Source: Protea cynaroides (taxonomy: Eukaryota; Streptophyta; Magnoliopsida; Proteales; Proteaceae). From it: a stretch of 64,000 nucleotides of DNA. Of this stretch, positions 43,451 through 56,495 are shown piece by piece. Made by a program: the position numbers and the translations under genes. The first letter of the stretch is position 1. Each line of letters opens with the position of its first letter. The notes beneath the pieces were generated by a model. It was not told where the DNA came from. It was given only the letters and a program-made list of their open reading frames with translations, and ran no database searches. The stretch lies in the NCBI GenBank assembly GCA_028583415.1, contig CM053270.1, forward strand, positions 46,946,723-47,010,722, read 5' to 3'.

Positions 43451-43624
43451 ATGATAAGGTAGGGGATAGGGATATATCACCCTGGCCAACTACGTTGGTG
43501 GTGGAATGGAAACCATCAGTAAGAAAAACATTTTATGGTTGAGTGCAATGATGAAAAGATCTAAACACTGAGGTCTTACCAGTCATGTGGGAAGAAACAC
43601 CAGAGTCAATGACCCAAGGATTAG
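43451..43624 (-). pseudogene. Copia C protease remnant
   Basis: Minus-strand reading near 43590-43610 has the WVIDSGVSSHMTGKTS pattern (DSG present), matching copia B at 11750-11790. It is cut at about 43625 by a family II hAT fragment; copia sequence reappears at about 44899-44929 and again at 50267. Confidence 0.7.
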
Positions 43625-44898
43625 GTGCAGTGGATCATCATGGTGGTGGTGGAGCCACATATGAGCAGCACGATCTCCCTAAGGAGCGACAATTGGAGCC
43701 AAGGCCATTGGTACCCGTTATTAGATTCACTGGGGAGACCCAGTATAGTCACGCCACACAAGATGTAGACCACGGTAGACGTCAATCCTCATCACGGGCT
43801 TGGTATACATGGGGGCCTCATCGCCGTTTTCAACCTTCATGGGATGATGATTATATGACTTTATGCCTGAGGTCGATAGCCTGTCCTCTAGCATTGGAAG
43901 AATGACTATTGAGAATAGCAGTGGACATGGGCAGTGGAGTGACCCATTTTTTTTCCGCTCCCGGATATGGCACCGAGACTGAGTCGGAGTATAGTTCATA
44001 CGTAGCGCATCTTTCCCAATTCATGTGGTTCTTCCATAGATACTCATTCACAGACTAGATCCAACTTTGTGGACCTCTTTTCCTTCCCGGTTGGCCAGAC
44101 ATTCCCACCACAACTGCCTCTACCAGAGACACCATTTAGTCATATGGAATCTGTTTCTGAATCTTCATGCTATGGTTATAGTTTAGGGTATAGTTCACAG
44201 TTTGGTGAAATGTAACCAAGGATAGGTGTCCTTGCAAACGTTGAAGATTTCATATTTAGGACACATGTGGAAGACTATGAGCGCTTCTTCCGCTCCCAAA
44301 TGTCGAGGCATGACTTTGTTGCTCATTCGAGGAAAATTGGCGTTAGCAAATGTACGAGTTAAATCCTCTACGACACTCTACACGGAATTAGAAATTGGAT
44401 GGAGTGATGGGAAGATGGGACTTGGGGGCATCATTGTATTTGAGTATTTGTATGAATTATGAAATTATGATTATATTTGTATGGTCTACAGTCTACTTGA
44501 CTACTTTCGATTTTTTAACTATGACAACTAACTAATTAAGTGTTATTATGTTTATTTTTTTCTTAAAATATAATTTTACTGTCTCATTTGGCATTCTTTG
44601 ATCTTCAACTAGTGTAACATTATATAGAATAGCCAATATTACCTTATGTTTACATCTGAACTTTAGACTGACACTACTAAGCATGGGTGTAAACCCAGAC
44701 AGTCACCATGTGATTATTTTTACAATTTTATGGTTCAAATGTGTTTATGTATGCTAAAATAGGGTTTCCCTAGAGTATTAGGCCTTCAGACTTCACGACT
44801 TTTTTACACTGTTTGCCAAGATCTCGACTGAGGTCTCAAATATCTCGGTTTTCTCAAGGGTCGAGACACCCTCAAGACTCGAGATTTTGAACCTTGGG
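43625..44898 (+). mobile_element. Family II hAT 3' fragment (transposase tail only)
   Basis: This starts in the Gly-codon run (GGTGGTGGTGG) that precedes the transposase tail and continues with IRFTGETQYSHATQD, a tail segment equivalent to VEDYERFFRSQMSRHDFV (44250-44335) and the 3' UTR. It ends with CGAG/TCTCGG words and the right TIR (GAGATTTTGAACCTTG). The 5' TIR, BED finger, core and dimerisation domains are absent and no TSD is clear, so it is a truncated copy. The tail shows the same conserved blocks as the full-length elements. Confidence 0.85.
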
Positions 44899-45673
44899 TG
44901 GATACAAGTAATGGAGTAGTACCTATATGCAAGGAATCAAGTATCAACACGATACGCACCGTATCGGCCGATAAGTATCGGTATCGACAGTAGTCGATAC
45001 GATACCCCTCAATTCGTCTCTCAATTTTTAAAAAAAAACATAGTATCGAGCGTATCGTAGCATATCAAGGTGTATCGGCTCGATACGCCTCGATACACTC
45101 GATACACTTTAAATATGGTTTTAAAAATAAAAAAAATAAAAATAAAAAACAACCTGTATCGATACTAGTCGATACAACCTTTTAGTATCGACTCAGTATC
45201 GACTCTCTGCAAAAACTTCATTTTTCCAATAATCCGATGACCATTTGAGCTTCGTTCCTCCTCTGCAACTTCATTTTCTTCCAAAAAAACTTAGGGCTTT
45301 GATTCTTAGCCCTAAAACGACTGGAAAGGTAGCAAGAAACTTGGTTTTTGTGAACATTAGAGCTTGAAATCATCTCTTCAAACTCCAAGGGCGGAAATCA
45401 GTGAAGGTATGAATTTCAACTTCATTTTTTTCAAAATAAATCGATTTTTGTGTTGTTTCATCTCATGAATCAGTGAAGTATAGTCATATTTGGTGAATGC
45501 ATACTACATACATGGATTTAAACACTAATTTGAGGTTCGATTTGAAAATTTTTTGAAGAGCAGTACAAATTTCGAAAAAAAAAAAAATTCCAAAAATGAA
45601 TCCTTTGGTCTCTACTACTTGTATAAGATGTGTAGACCACTGATCTACCATCTTTGCTGCTCGCCTGCTCATT

Positions 45674-45984
45674 GGTAATTTTCGAGCTTCTTTTTTTTTT
45701 TTTTGGGTTAAAAATTAAATATATATAAATATATTACCTCTCAGCTCTTTCTCTTTGCTCTCTCTTTGCTCTCTGCTCTCTCTCTCTCTCTCTCTCTCTC
45801 TACTCTCTCTCTGTGGTAATTTTCGAGTATTTTTTTTGGTTAAAAAATTAGATATATAAATATAATACCTCTCAGCTCTATCTCTCTGCTCTTTGCTCTC
45901 TCTCTCTGCTCTCTCTCTCTACCCTCTCTCTCTTCTCCCTGCTCTCTCTTTCTGCTTTCTGCTCTCTCTCTGCCCTCTCTCTCT

Positions 45985-46017
<33 letters not shown>

Positions 46018-46030
46018 TCTTTTTTTTTTG
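45674..46030. repeat. (CT)n microsatellites with a flanking ~141-bp duplication
   Basis: Two copies of a GGTAATTTTCGAG...TTACCTCTCAGCTC unit begin at about 45674 and 45815. Each is followed by CT/CTCTG-rich tracts (45742-45812 and 45867-46020). The frames called here are compositional artefacts. It lies in the 5' leader intron of the family I transposase. Confidence 0.85.
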
Positions 46031-46749
46031 GGTAAGTATGCTCTCTGCTCTTTGTGCTCTCAATTTCTCTTATTTTATTTTTTTTATAAAATCATTTGTT
46101 TTATCAATTGCTGCCCAGGTATATTGTTTCTTTCCCCTATCACCATTTAGTTGTTTACCAAAAAAAAAAAAAAATACCATTTAGTTCAAAAAAATAAAAT
46201 AAAACAAATATACCTTGCTGAAAATGATATATTCATATCAGGTACCCATATCTGATTCCTTTCTTAATTAGTGTCAGGACTCCATCTTTAATTTCAGTTG
46301 GATGAATCCCATCTAATGGGACCAATCCCATGTCCAATCGAATCAAATCCCATTTTATTTGGTTGGGTCCCACTGTGATGGACTATTCTGGAATTTGTTA
46401 TGATATTTATTTTTAGACTACTTTGAATAATACCTTAATTTGGGCAGAATGGTTCTGCTTATGTACTAGAAAAAATCTAAGGTATAAAACTAATAGATTA
46501 CATTTTCATTTTGCTGCATGTGTTTGTTGCCCTTGGATTCTAGTGTTAGTTATTGTTTCATTAGAATTTTTACTTCAATTCAATTCTCATCTTAGATGTC
46601 ACATCATTGCTTGTAAAATTTAAATCATCCATCATATGATTCATATCATTGAAAACAATCCAATTATTTTCTTAAATGAAAATAGTTTGCTAGGTTTGAC
46701 ATTTTATTTTAATCTCGTATATTGTATCACACATGTGATGTGTAGGAAT

Positions 46750-49700
46750 ATGGCGAACAAAGACGTGGGTTGGTTGTATTGCACTAAAATCAACAACAAT
46801 AGATTGACGACAAAGTGCAATTTCTATGGCACTAAACATCCTGGTGGTGGGGTGACACGGCAAAAGCAACACATGGTAGGGGCTTTTGCCAATGTCAAAA
46901 AGTGCTCAAAATGTCTAGTGGAGGTGAGCAGGGCAATGGCAAAGCACTTAGCTGAAAAAAAGCAAAAGAAAAACAGAGGAAGGATGATGCAGAAAGAATA
47001 ACAGAAAACCTTATGGAGGATGAGGGTCACTTAAATTTAGAGGATTATGAGGGATCCGATATGGATGCTGAAGATGAGATTTAGCAAGTGGTTAGGAGCT
47101 CAAGGCATGAGGCAGTAGAAAAATGTGGGAATGAAAACCAGCTAATAAGGTCTATGTCTCAGGGTGTTGGTGGTAGTGGGACACAGAGAAGCAGGGGCAA
47201 GCAACCAGCTTCATTGAGTAAATCCAGCAGTGTAAGAGGTATGTTTGATCGAATGAGAGGCAAGAGGAAAAAAAGCCCAGAAATTCATGACATGACTCCT
47301 TCAATGCCCTTCAAACCAAGAGATGCAAGGCAACAAAGGATAGATGAGTTAATGCATTCTAAGTCCATGGGTGAGAGAATGGGAAAGTTTATCGCTAGAT
47401 GGTTCCACAGTGCATTTATCCCATCACACAAGGCCAAAGATCCCTATTTCAAGGCAATGGTGAGGGAGATACAGCGCTGTGGACCTAGTGCAGCTAATCA
47501 GATTGGTGGCCCTTACTTGGATGTCATAGTGGGTGAAGTGAATGATTATATAGAAACCTTCAAACAGAAATGGTTCCAGTATGGAATAACCATCATGTGT
47601 GATGGTTGGAGTGGACCCACAAGACTGTCCATCATCAACTTTCTTGTCTACTGTGATGGGCATTCCATCTTCCTTAAGTCAGTGGATGCATCCGCTCATG
47701 TGAAAGATGCACAGTATATCTTCAAACTGATGGAAGAAGTTGTTGAGGAAATTGGGGAGGAAAATGTAGTTCAGATTGTTACTGATAATGCTACTAATTA
47801 CAAAAAAACCGGACTAACCCTTATGCTGAAGAAACAACACTTATTTTGGATACATTGTGCTGCACACTGTATTGACTTAATGTTTAAAGATATTGGAGAG
47901 TTGCCCAAGGTGGCTAAGCTGGTTGGTCAAGCAAGGACCGTAACAAATTTTATTTACAATCACAGTTGGTTGTTGGCTTTAATAAGAAAGCACACATAAG
48001 GGGACTTGATAAGGCCTATAGCAACAAGGTTTGCAACCAACTATGTTGCCTTGGACAGCCTTGAGCAGCAAAAGGCAGGTTTACTCCAAATGGTAACTAG
48101 TGGAGAATGGTTGTTGAGTACATATCAAGCAACCAAGATAGGGACTAAGGTGACAGAAATCCTTATGTCAACAAAATTTTGGAAGAAGGTTGATGAAACA
48201 ACTCAGATTATGAACTATGAAGCCCCTATTTGTTCTACTTAAGTTGGTTGATGATGATAAGGAGCGTACAATGGGGATGTTGCTCTATGCAATACAAATG
48301 ATAAGGTATAAGTTAAATCAATGGAACCCATCATCCAAGAAAAAACCATCATCCAAGAAAAAAATATTTGAAGATTATAGAGAACCGATGGGAAGGAATG
48401 TTGTTACAAGACATTCATATGGCAGGTACTTTGGTTTCGATTAGTTTTAGACTATTGCTTTTTATATTTATCAGTTATGAATTATGATTTGAATTATAAA
48501 TTTCTAATGTTTCTTAGATTTGGATGTGTAGCATATTACTTAAACCCGGATCAACAATATTCAAACTCTAGAATGGGGTATGAGTTGAAATATATAGAAG
48601 TTGTTAGAAAAATTATCAATAGAATGGAGCCAGATACAAATAATGCCTTGTTGGACACAGAACAGGTAATAAAAACCACTTTTGTTTTCTATAAATGTTA
48701 GTTGCACAAACCCTTTATGATTGGCCAAAGTTATTTAACTACTGTAGATTAAAATTTTCCGTGAATACCGGGGAGAATTTAGTGATCGGGTTACTAAGGC
48801 TGCTGCATTCAAGATGGGTAAGTTAGACAATGGACATATTATTTTTGTCTTAACTGATTGATGTCTTACTTAACTAATTAGTGGCTGATTGAAAATATTG
48901 TTCCTTGTGCAGCTGATTGGTGGCTTAACTATGGCACAAGTGCTCCACACTTGAGAAGGATTGCAATCCGGATTTTGTCCCAAATGGCCTCCTCAAGTGG
49001 TTGTGAAAGGAACTGGAGCACTTTTGGGCTTATACATACTAAACCATGCAACCACCTCAGCCATCAAAAACTTCAGAAGCTGGTCTACGTGCACTACAAC
49101 ATGAGGTTGATGAAAAAATTTATAGAGTTGGAGTGGCCAAATGAGACAAAAGCCTACATTGACCCACTTGACATGACCCATGCGCTTGATGAGGATGACC
49201 CAGTTAGAGCATGGGTAGAGGACACCGATAGAGCATTTGTGATGGATGAGATTGCTGAGAATAGACAATCTACTAGACCTGATCCTTTAATAGATGACAT
49301 CATTTGTCAACTAAATGAAGAGGACGAAACACAACCACCATCACAAACACAAGATCAAGTCCAAAGTGAGAGTACTTCGTCCCCCTCTGATGGTGATTGC
49401 CAGAAGGACGAGGTCAGGTGCTAATTATGGAGGCACTATTTCTGTGGTGGTGGTGGTGGTGGTGGTGGTGGTGGTGGTGGTGGGGTTATGATACGGTGCA
49501 CTTTACAGAGGAGGCAAGATATACTCATACAACTCAAGACGATGATCATGGTGGTCGCTTACAACAAAGGAGTTACAGCCGAAAGATACTAATATGATAC
49601 ATATGAAATGGAGTCAATGAGCATGAGTTCTGCTGCAGACAATGGAGCAAGAATGGTGAATCGATGCTAGTAGTACACCACATGGAAGTCAAACTGAGAC

Positions 49701-49800
49701 ATCGTGGGTCCTAAAAACGAGAATGTCGATTTCAGAAGAGTATACACGTTTCTACTACCAGTTTACTACCTTCTATAATCAACATATGGATTGGTTTACC
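46750..49800 (+). pseudogene. Family I hAT transposase (BED, DUF659, dimerisation, tail)
   Basis: The start ATG at 46750 (MANKDVGWLYC) follows a leader intron ending GATGTGTAG. The BED finger is degenerate: KCNFYGTK has Tyr in place of the second Cys; GGGVTRQKQHM and KKCSKC follow. The core (47088-47999) reads ITIMCDGWSGPTRLS, VVQIVTDNATNYKKT and CAAHCIDLMFKDIG, retaining the two acidic residues and CxxH. After a TAA at 47998 the frame continues (PIATRFATNYVALDSL). The dimerisation domain at 48951-49130 has GCERNWSTFGLIHTK and LVYVHYNMRL. The tail shows an acidic linker, (GGT)n, FTEEARYTHTTQDDDHGGR and FTTFYNQHMDWFTD-like blocks. It is less decayed than the family II copies. Confidence 0.92.
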
Positions 49801-50266
49801 GACTGTACATGAATAAGAGATACATTCCAAATAATATTGGTTGCACCTCTTCCTCCCCAATATGAGTCAGAGTTCGATCCGGGCCGTCACTCGACATGGA
49901 ATTAGCTGAGTAATTTACATGTAAAAAACATTTTCCTTCTTAATGTTGTTAATTATAGATTTATTGTGTTTTTACGCTTTAAAAATGTGTTTTGTATGAT
50001 CCTTAATCATTTCTGTGCGTATCCTGCCCCATAATCATGTGTCTATGATGTAAGAAACATTTTCTTTCTCAATGTTGCTAATTATAGTGTTTTTTTGCTT
50101 TAAAATTGTGTTATGTATGTTCCTTAATCATTTTTGTGCGTATCTTGCCCTGTATCCATGCATATCCGTGCGTATCCACTTTATCAACGATACGATACGA
50201 TAAGTCTCTTAATTTCAGCTGACCGATACGGTACCGATACACGATACTTGATTCCTTGGCTATATG

Positions 50267-50498
50267 TGCTAATGTAGCAGTGGAAAAGGATATAGAACCC
50301 TAAGTATTTAACTACTCGAGAAGAGTGGGCATATAATGAAAATCCTCTTTAAATAGAGTAACAGAAGATGAGATGTCACCACTTGAGGGAGCAGGAACCG
50401 GCAGATAAATATCACTCATGCTGGAACTTACCATACCCGCAAACTGAGAAGGTGAACCCCACTAGGGAGGCTTGTCGTGCTTCACCCAACATTTATCA
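50267..50498 (-). pseudogene. Copia C gag C-terminal piece
   Basis: Collinear on the minus strand with copia B 11830-12060: the NLLARLN-like segment, the SQVAG/FAGMVS segment and the KHDKPP..W run just after the zinc knuckle. It is bounded by the family I hAT on the left and the family IV hAT on the right. Confidence 0.7.
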
Positions 50499-51189
50499 AC
50501 CGTATGTAGGGGTGCAAGTTTTACCCTGACGACCCTAACCCGCCCAGGCCTGCCCTGAACCCTGGCAGGGTTGAACCCGGCTCGAACCCTGACAGGGATG
50601 GGTTAGGGCTTAATTTTTTATCAACCCTGGCAGGGTTGGGTTGGGTTAGGGTTGACCCCTTGGGTTGAGCCCGGCCCGGCCCGACCCTGTATATATATGA
50701 ATATACTCTGGGAAGTGTTGCCGACTCTAAGAGGCGTTGAGATCATGGAATAAAATCTCGGCGGGCGAAATCTCGCCATTTTCGGTGTTTTCGTGACTAG
50801 CTGAGACGAAAATAGGGTCGATAACCATTTTCATCTCGGAAGTTACATGTTCTCGTCGAGATCTCGGCAGTTTTCGCCAGATCTCACCAGATCTCGCGAG
50901 ATATTGCTTTTTGCTTTTTTTTTTTTGTCTTTATAAAAGACAGAAGTGGTTGTTCTCGGTCGAGTCTCGCGAGACTGCCCCTTCTTCTTTCTTCTTTGGT
51001 TTTTCAATTTTTTTTCATTTCTTCCCCCATTTTTTGTTTGTTTGGACTTCTAAATTGCTACGGGTGGTGCTTCGGACTGCGGGGATTGCTGTAAGAGCTT
51101 CATATCAACTGTTGAAGGTAAGTTTCTTGCCGAAAAATGAGATTTTTACATGAGGGAGAAAAAAAAAATTTCTAGAATGTGATGAAATT

Positions 51190-51600
51190 TTTATATATTA
51201 GATACGTGAGCCCGATCTACAAGCTCACGGTTTCAGATTTCGATTTTGATTGTTGTAGGTATTTTTTTCAATTATTTGCATTTAAAAATGAATTTTCAGC
51301 AATTAAAATTTAAAATAATTATTATTATTACTCATTTAAATATATTAGATACGTAAGCCCGATCTACAAGCTCACGGTTTCAGATTTCGATTTTGATTGT
51401 TGCAGGTATTTTTTTCAATTATTTGCATTTAAAAATAAATTTTCCGCAATTAAAATTTAAAATAATTATTATTATTACTCATTTGATGATGATGACCTAT
51501 TTATATGTTAATCACCGTTGGCGATCTAACGTCCTACGATTTCAGATTTCGATTTCGGTTGTTGTATGTTTTTTTTAATTATTTATATTAAAAAAATAAT
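51190..51600 (+). repeat. Three tandem ~147-bp units in the hAT leader intron
   Basis: The first two units start GATACGTGAGCCCGATCTAC (51201) and GATACGTAAGCCCGATCTAC (51348), 147 bp apart and nearly identical. A third, more diverged, is at about 51500-51600. Each ends with TTCAGCAATTAAAA. They correspond to the units at 21040-21730 in the other full-length copy. Confidence 0.88.
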
Positions 51601-51779
51601 TTTCAGCAATTAAAAATTAATTTAAAATTGATTAAAAATGCTATAAAATCGGGAAAAATAAGGAAAAATGTTCTGATCGCATTTAAAATATGAGAAAAAT
51701 TTTGAAATGTAATTTCCTTGTGTTCAAGTTTGTAAGGTTATTGAAGTTTGTGTTTTCTATGAAACGATGCTTGGAAATT

Positions 51780-54700
51780 ATGTCGAGACCAAGTCCCGGG
51801 GCGGGCGATGGGGGCGACGGTACCGGTTCCCGAACCCGACCCCGCATGGCGGTATGCGGACCGCACTTTAGGGTGATAGGAAGAAGACCCGGTGTAATTT
51901 TTGTGGGAAGAAGCTTCGGTCTGCGCGGCATCACAAGACCGGGGCAACACTTGAGTGGATTGGGCAAAGATGTTTCCAAATGCCCGCGGTGTCCCGTGGA
52001 GATATTCGGGGCCATAGGTGAACATTTGAGGGGAGGGAGGCGAGAGGAGGGCAACAATGGAAAGAGAAAAACAACAATTTGAGGAGGCAATTCCAGGCAC
52101 CGTACCAGGAATCCAGTGAGGAACATGAGGCTAAGGGATGGGATGTAGAAGAGATGACGAGAGGCGAGAGGCAAGACAGATGCGTCATGCGGCAATGGCT
52201 AGTAGAGAAACCCTTAGATCGGATGCGAGAGAGGAGACGGACGGGAGCGGGTACATCCGGAGCGGGTGGCAGTGGTAGTGGAATTGCTGAGCCCGAGCCA
52301 CGAGAGACGGGAGCAAAGGGATTGGTTCTTGGTTTTCTAGATCGCGAAGTAGAAGGGAAGAACCCGTTCCTCGACCACGGGGACGGGATGATTATGTTCA
52401 AGTTCAACAAAGAAGATCCCGCAGTCTTTACGAAGCAAGGTAGTAAGCAAAAAAAAATAAAGGCAATGTTTGGGGGGAAAGAATAGGGAGTCGGTAGGGT
52501 ATTCTTACTCTAAGTGGTCGTTTTATCATGGCATCCCAAAGAAACGCCACCACATGCCCTTTTTTTTCGAGCATGCTTGAATGCGAGTTCTTGAGGCAGT
52601 ACAGGGGTTGGAGGGCCAAATCAATATGAGTTAATGACTCATTATTTGCCTCAACATAATAAGGAATTACAAGACCGGATTCTAGGCCGGAAGAATAATT
52701 GGGAAGATTTAGGAGTAACTATTATGTGTGATGGTTGGGCGGGTCCTACCCGAGAAAGTCCATCAACAACTTCATGGTTTCTTGTGAATGGGAGGACGGT
52801 GTTCCTTAGGTCGCGTTGATGCATCGGCTAAAGTAAAAGATGCAGATTATATTTATGGGCTGTTGCAAGAGGTGGTGGTTGAGGTGGGAGCTCGAACGTT
52901 GTCCGTGTTGTGACGGACAACGGTAGCAATTTTAAGAAGGTAGGGGAGATGTTAATGAACAATCCCGACTACAATCTCTTCTGGACTCCATGTGCTGCTC
53001 ATTGTATTGATTTGATGTTGAAGGACATGGGCAAGATAAGTAAAGTCAAGAGAGTGGTTGAGCAAACAAGACAAGTAACCACTTTCATCTACAACCATGG
53101 TTATTCTTTGAACATGCTCAGGGAGAGATGTGGAGAGGACTTGGTCAAACCAGGCATCACCAGATTCGCTACAAACTTCATAGCATTGAAGAGCTTTGAG
53201 GCGAAGATGGCCGGACTCAGATCGATGTTTGCATCTGAGGATTGGTTTTCGTGGAGACAACCAGCTACCCCCCAGGGAGTGGAAGCACGGAGTACCATCG
53301 CTTGGGCGAATTTTGGCAAAATGTGAAGATGGTAGTCAGGGTGTTGCATCATGTAGTACAGGTGTTGAGAATGGTAGATACTGAGCGAAAACCTACCATG
53401 CCACTTCTTTATGCTGCTGTGGACGCATTGAAAGTATGTGTTAAAGCTTTGATACCACGTGGCTACAAGAATTATATAAAGATCATCAATGACCGATGGG
53501 AGAGCCAACTCATGCATCCATTACATAAGGTGGTGAGTAAATTTGATGATGTATTTACTTTAGTGTTACTTATGTACCAATATAATTTTATTTGCTTTAA
53601 CCATGTATCCACTGTCAAATATTTCAGCATACTATTTGAACCCCAAGTACCAGTATACGCATGTACTTGGGACGAACGGAAAACTCATTGAGGCAGTGAA
53701 GCTAGTGGTTGCAAAGTTGGAGCCAGATCCCCAAGCACAGGCATTGGCAAACCTATAGGTGAGTTGTGTGCTTCAATTACTGGAAATATGATCGCCGTGA
53801 CACTAATTGTATTGGTTCTTGCTATTATTGCTAGTGCGGCAAAACTATATATTGTAATTGCAAATATTTACAAGTTTTCGATTGTGTGTAGATTAAAACC
53901 TTCAGGGCAGCCTGTGGGAGTTTTAGGTTCCCCGCTGCAGTGGCTGGATATGACAAAAGTGATCCGTGTATGTATTACGTTTAAATGACATACGAAATTA
54001 AATTATCTTATGTTTTATTTATTACGTTTAAATGACATACGAAATTAAAATATGTTATTGTTCTTATGCGGTCGAATGGTGGGTGTTGTATGGTAAAGAT
54101 GCACCCGCTCTACAAGAAGATAGTAAGTAGAGTGTTAGCTCGGACATGCTCTAGCGTCTGGCTGTGAGCGAAACTGGAGTACTTTCAACCTCATTCATTC
54201 AAAGAGGCGGGATCGACTTGGCTCCCAACGGCTAAATGACTTGGTCTTTGTGCATTACAATATGAGGCTGAGGGTGCAAGACATGTTCCATGATAAGAAG
54301 GATGATACCCCGATCGAGCTCGCCAACATCTTCCAGCTTGACTCAAGAGGAAGATCCATTAGTAGAGTGGGTGCGGGACGGGGAGTACCGTGATGGACGA
54401 GCCCGGGGGGATGCCCGACTCCCATTTGGCCAGCCATTTGGATACCGATGTCGACGAGTTTTTAGCCTCGGAAGAGGGTCGAGTCCATACACGGTCACCC
54501 GTGCCGTTTGACCTTCTCTGGCAAGCCGATACAAAAGATCCCGAGTGGAGTTGGAGTGGTAGTGGAGCTAGTGGTAGTGATCATGGGGGGTGGGGTCGAG
54601 CCACTATTGTCAATATTGGGGCTAATCCAGAGCCACGAGCATCACCGTTGGATACAGTCGGGGAGAGCCGGCCACGGTCATGCAACATAGGATGATGACC

Positions 54701-55310
54701 ATGGTGCACGCGTGCGCCATCCTCATCACGTAGACCAATTTCGTATTCGCGTAGGCCTCGACGATCATTCCCATTCCCAACATGATGCAAGAAGACGATG
54801 GACGTCGACGTTGATAGCCTCTCTTCGGCCTACGAGGATTGAGTGTGGAGGAGAATAGTAATTACTGCGGTGGACGGGAGCGGTGGAATTTTCCCGGATA
54901 CGGGATCGGGTTCAACATACACCTCAAATGATTATGTTGATATCAACTTCGTCCCCTATCCCATCGCGATCGCATATGGTTCTTCCTTTGACGATGGATC
55001 GGATGCGGGGAGCACGGACACGGAGTCGAGTGGATCAACCAACTTCTATTCCGTTCCATCGATTTCCGCAAGAGTCTACGCACTGCAGTACTACTTTTCG
55101 AGTTTTTCCATTCTTCCCAAAGATAGGTATCCTTTGGACAGCTCGCGATGTTATATTTATGAATCATGTGCAAGACTACCGAACTACTTTGCATCAAGAA
55201 TGTCATGGGAAGATTATGTTGCTCAATTGGAAGACAATTTGCGTCGACAACTTTCCCAGATGTATGATGATAGTAGGATGGATCATCCACAACACTCTAC
55301 GTATTACTAG
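51780..55310 (+). pseudogene. Family II hAT transposase, second copy, frameshifted
   Basis: The ATG at 51780 opens MSRPSPGAGDGGDG. The BED finger is split by frameshifts: the CNFCGKK codons at about 51893-51912 are in another frame from GQHLSG...SKCPRC. The core gives VTIMCDGWAGPTRES (52634-52819), VTDNGSNFKKV and CAAHCIDLMLKDMG (52910-53326), and HPLHK near 53518. The dimerisation domain at about 54155-54280 reads GCERNWSTFNLIHSKRR and LNDLVFVHYNMRLRV in the nucleotide sequence. The tail ends with MSWEDYVAQLEDNLRRQL and HPQHSTYY and a stop at 55308-55310. At least five shifts make it inactive. Confidence 0.88.
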
Positions 55311-56495
55311 ACATTGTATCTGTATAAGGATTGTGGAATTGTGGACTATGGGCACAGGGGGACTATGGGATCATTCAATGTTGAATATTTGAACTATGAT
55401 GTAATAATTTATAATGAAGTGTTATTTTGTTTCTCTTTCCCTTAATGTATTATGTTATTGTCTCATTTGCCATATTTGATTGAATATAATAGCTAATATT
55501 AACCTAAATTTACAACAAACTTCAGCGTTGACTGTCAAAACATGGGTGTAAACCCAAACAACCACAAATGGTCATTATTTTTACAATTTTATACTCTAAA
55601 TGTGTTTATATATGCAAAAATGAGGTTCCCCTGAATTTGGAGACCTAAAAAATGCATTTTGGCCACTGAGCGGACAAAATGCACTGTCTCTGCGAGATCT
55701 CCTCGCCGAGATCTCGGTTTCGGAGGAGGCCGAGACTCCTCCGAAACCCGAGATTTTAAAACTTGGTTGAGACATTGTATGAGAGACTGAGAATCGACTA
55801 TCGAAAAAGATTAGGTGAAAATCGAAATCTTTTGAGGAGTTTTCCTTGTTTTGAGTTAAATATTTTTTATAGTTTGATTGTTATTGTTTCGATTTCATTT
55901 GTTGATCTATTAGAAAATTGACTTTGTTTTGAGTTATGTGTTTTCAATCTTTCTGTTGTTCTTTTGACATATTGAGTATGTTGTTTAATTTTTTTTGTTT
56001 CTATTTTATTTGTTGATCTTTTAGAGTTGCCCTCTATTTTGGCTACCAATCTTGTTCATATTTTGTTTATATTTTCATCGGTAAAGATTTATGATTCTCA
56101 TGAGTATTGTAATGGACAATCAAAAGCATGTTTAATGATCGACAAGAGATTTCTATTCGAGCTAAGATCAAATGGGTTTTAAATGAATTGTATGATTGAT
56201 ATTGTTTATCCTCTCTTTTTTTCTCTTTTTACTTACGGGGATCTCTTTTTTTCTCTTTTTACCTCCTCCTGAATCAGGGTTAATCAGGGTTAACCCGGCC
56301 CAACCCGGTCCTGTCAGGGTCAATCAGGGTAGGTTAGGGTTAGGCCCAACCCTGCCAGGGTCAGGGTTAGGGTTGTACATTTTCTGACCCTGGCAGGGTT
56401 GGGCTGGGTTAGGGTTAAGTTTAAATAGTCAGGGTTGGGGTTAGGGTTTTGAAAAACCCGGCCCAACCCGGCCCTGTTGCAGCCTTAACCGTATG

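Larger units (their letters stand above)
44930..50258 (+). mobile_element. Family I hAT transposon with transposase (5,329 bp)
   Basis: The TIRs are both CAAGGAATCAAGTATC. The flanking 8-mers are CCTATATG (44922-44929) and GCTATATG (50259-50266), 7 of 8 matching, and the sequence on both sides is copia C. Arrays of GTATCGATAC-type words fill 44940-45200 and 50150-50250. Inside are a leader with a (CT)n-rich intron, a BED/DUF659/dimerisation transposase with few disabling changes, a (GGT)n tract and a tail. This is the likely autonomous parent of the small copies at 58-675 and 37390-38034. Confidence 0.95.
50744..55765 (+). mobile_element. Family II hAT transposon, second full-length copy (5,022 bp)
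   Basis: Left TIR CATGGAATAAAATCTCGG; right, read inward, CAAGTTTTAAAATCTCGG. Flanks are GTTGAGAT (50736-50743) and GTTGAGAC (55766-55773), 7 of 8 matching. CGAGATCTCG arrays lie at 50755-50905 and 55690-55750. The layout equals that of 20621-25874: leader, intron with tandem units, BED exon, core, dimerisation domain and tail. Coding parts are more GC-rich than the surroundings. Confidence 0.93.
50507..56487. mobile_element. Family IV hAT element (ACCCTGNCAGGGT arrays), host of a family II hAT
   Basis: The left end is TAGGGGTGCAAG and the right end, read inward, TAAGGCTGCAACAGGG. A perfect 8-bp duplication ACCGTATG lies at 50499-50506 and 56488-56495 in copia C gag. Arrays of AACCCTGGCAGGGTT words occupy 50515-50695 and 56270-56480. 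Without the nested family II element (50744-55765) it is about 950 bp and non-coding (non-autonomous). Its TIR cap (TAGGG) differs from the CATAG cap of families I-III but matches common plant hAT ends. Confidence 0.92.

Noticed and set aside
45878..46150. Open frames of Arg/Glu or Leu/Ser repeats
   Set aside because: Products of a (CT)n microsatellite read on either strand.
49397..49597. Trp-repeat open frame
   Set aside because: A shifted reading of the (GGT)n tract in the family I transposase linker; the proper frame gives glycines.
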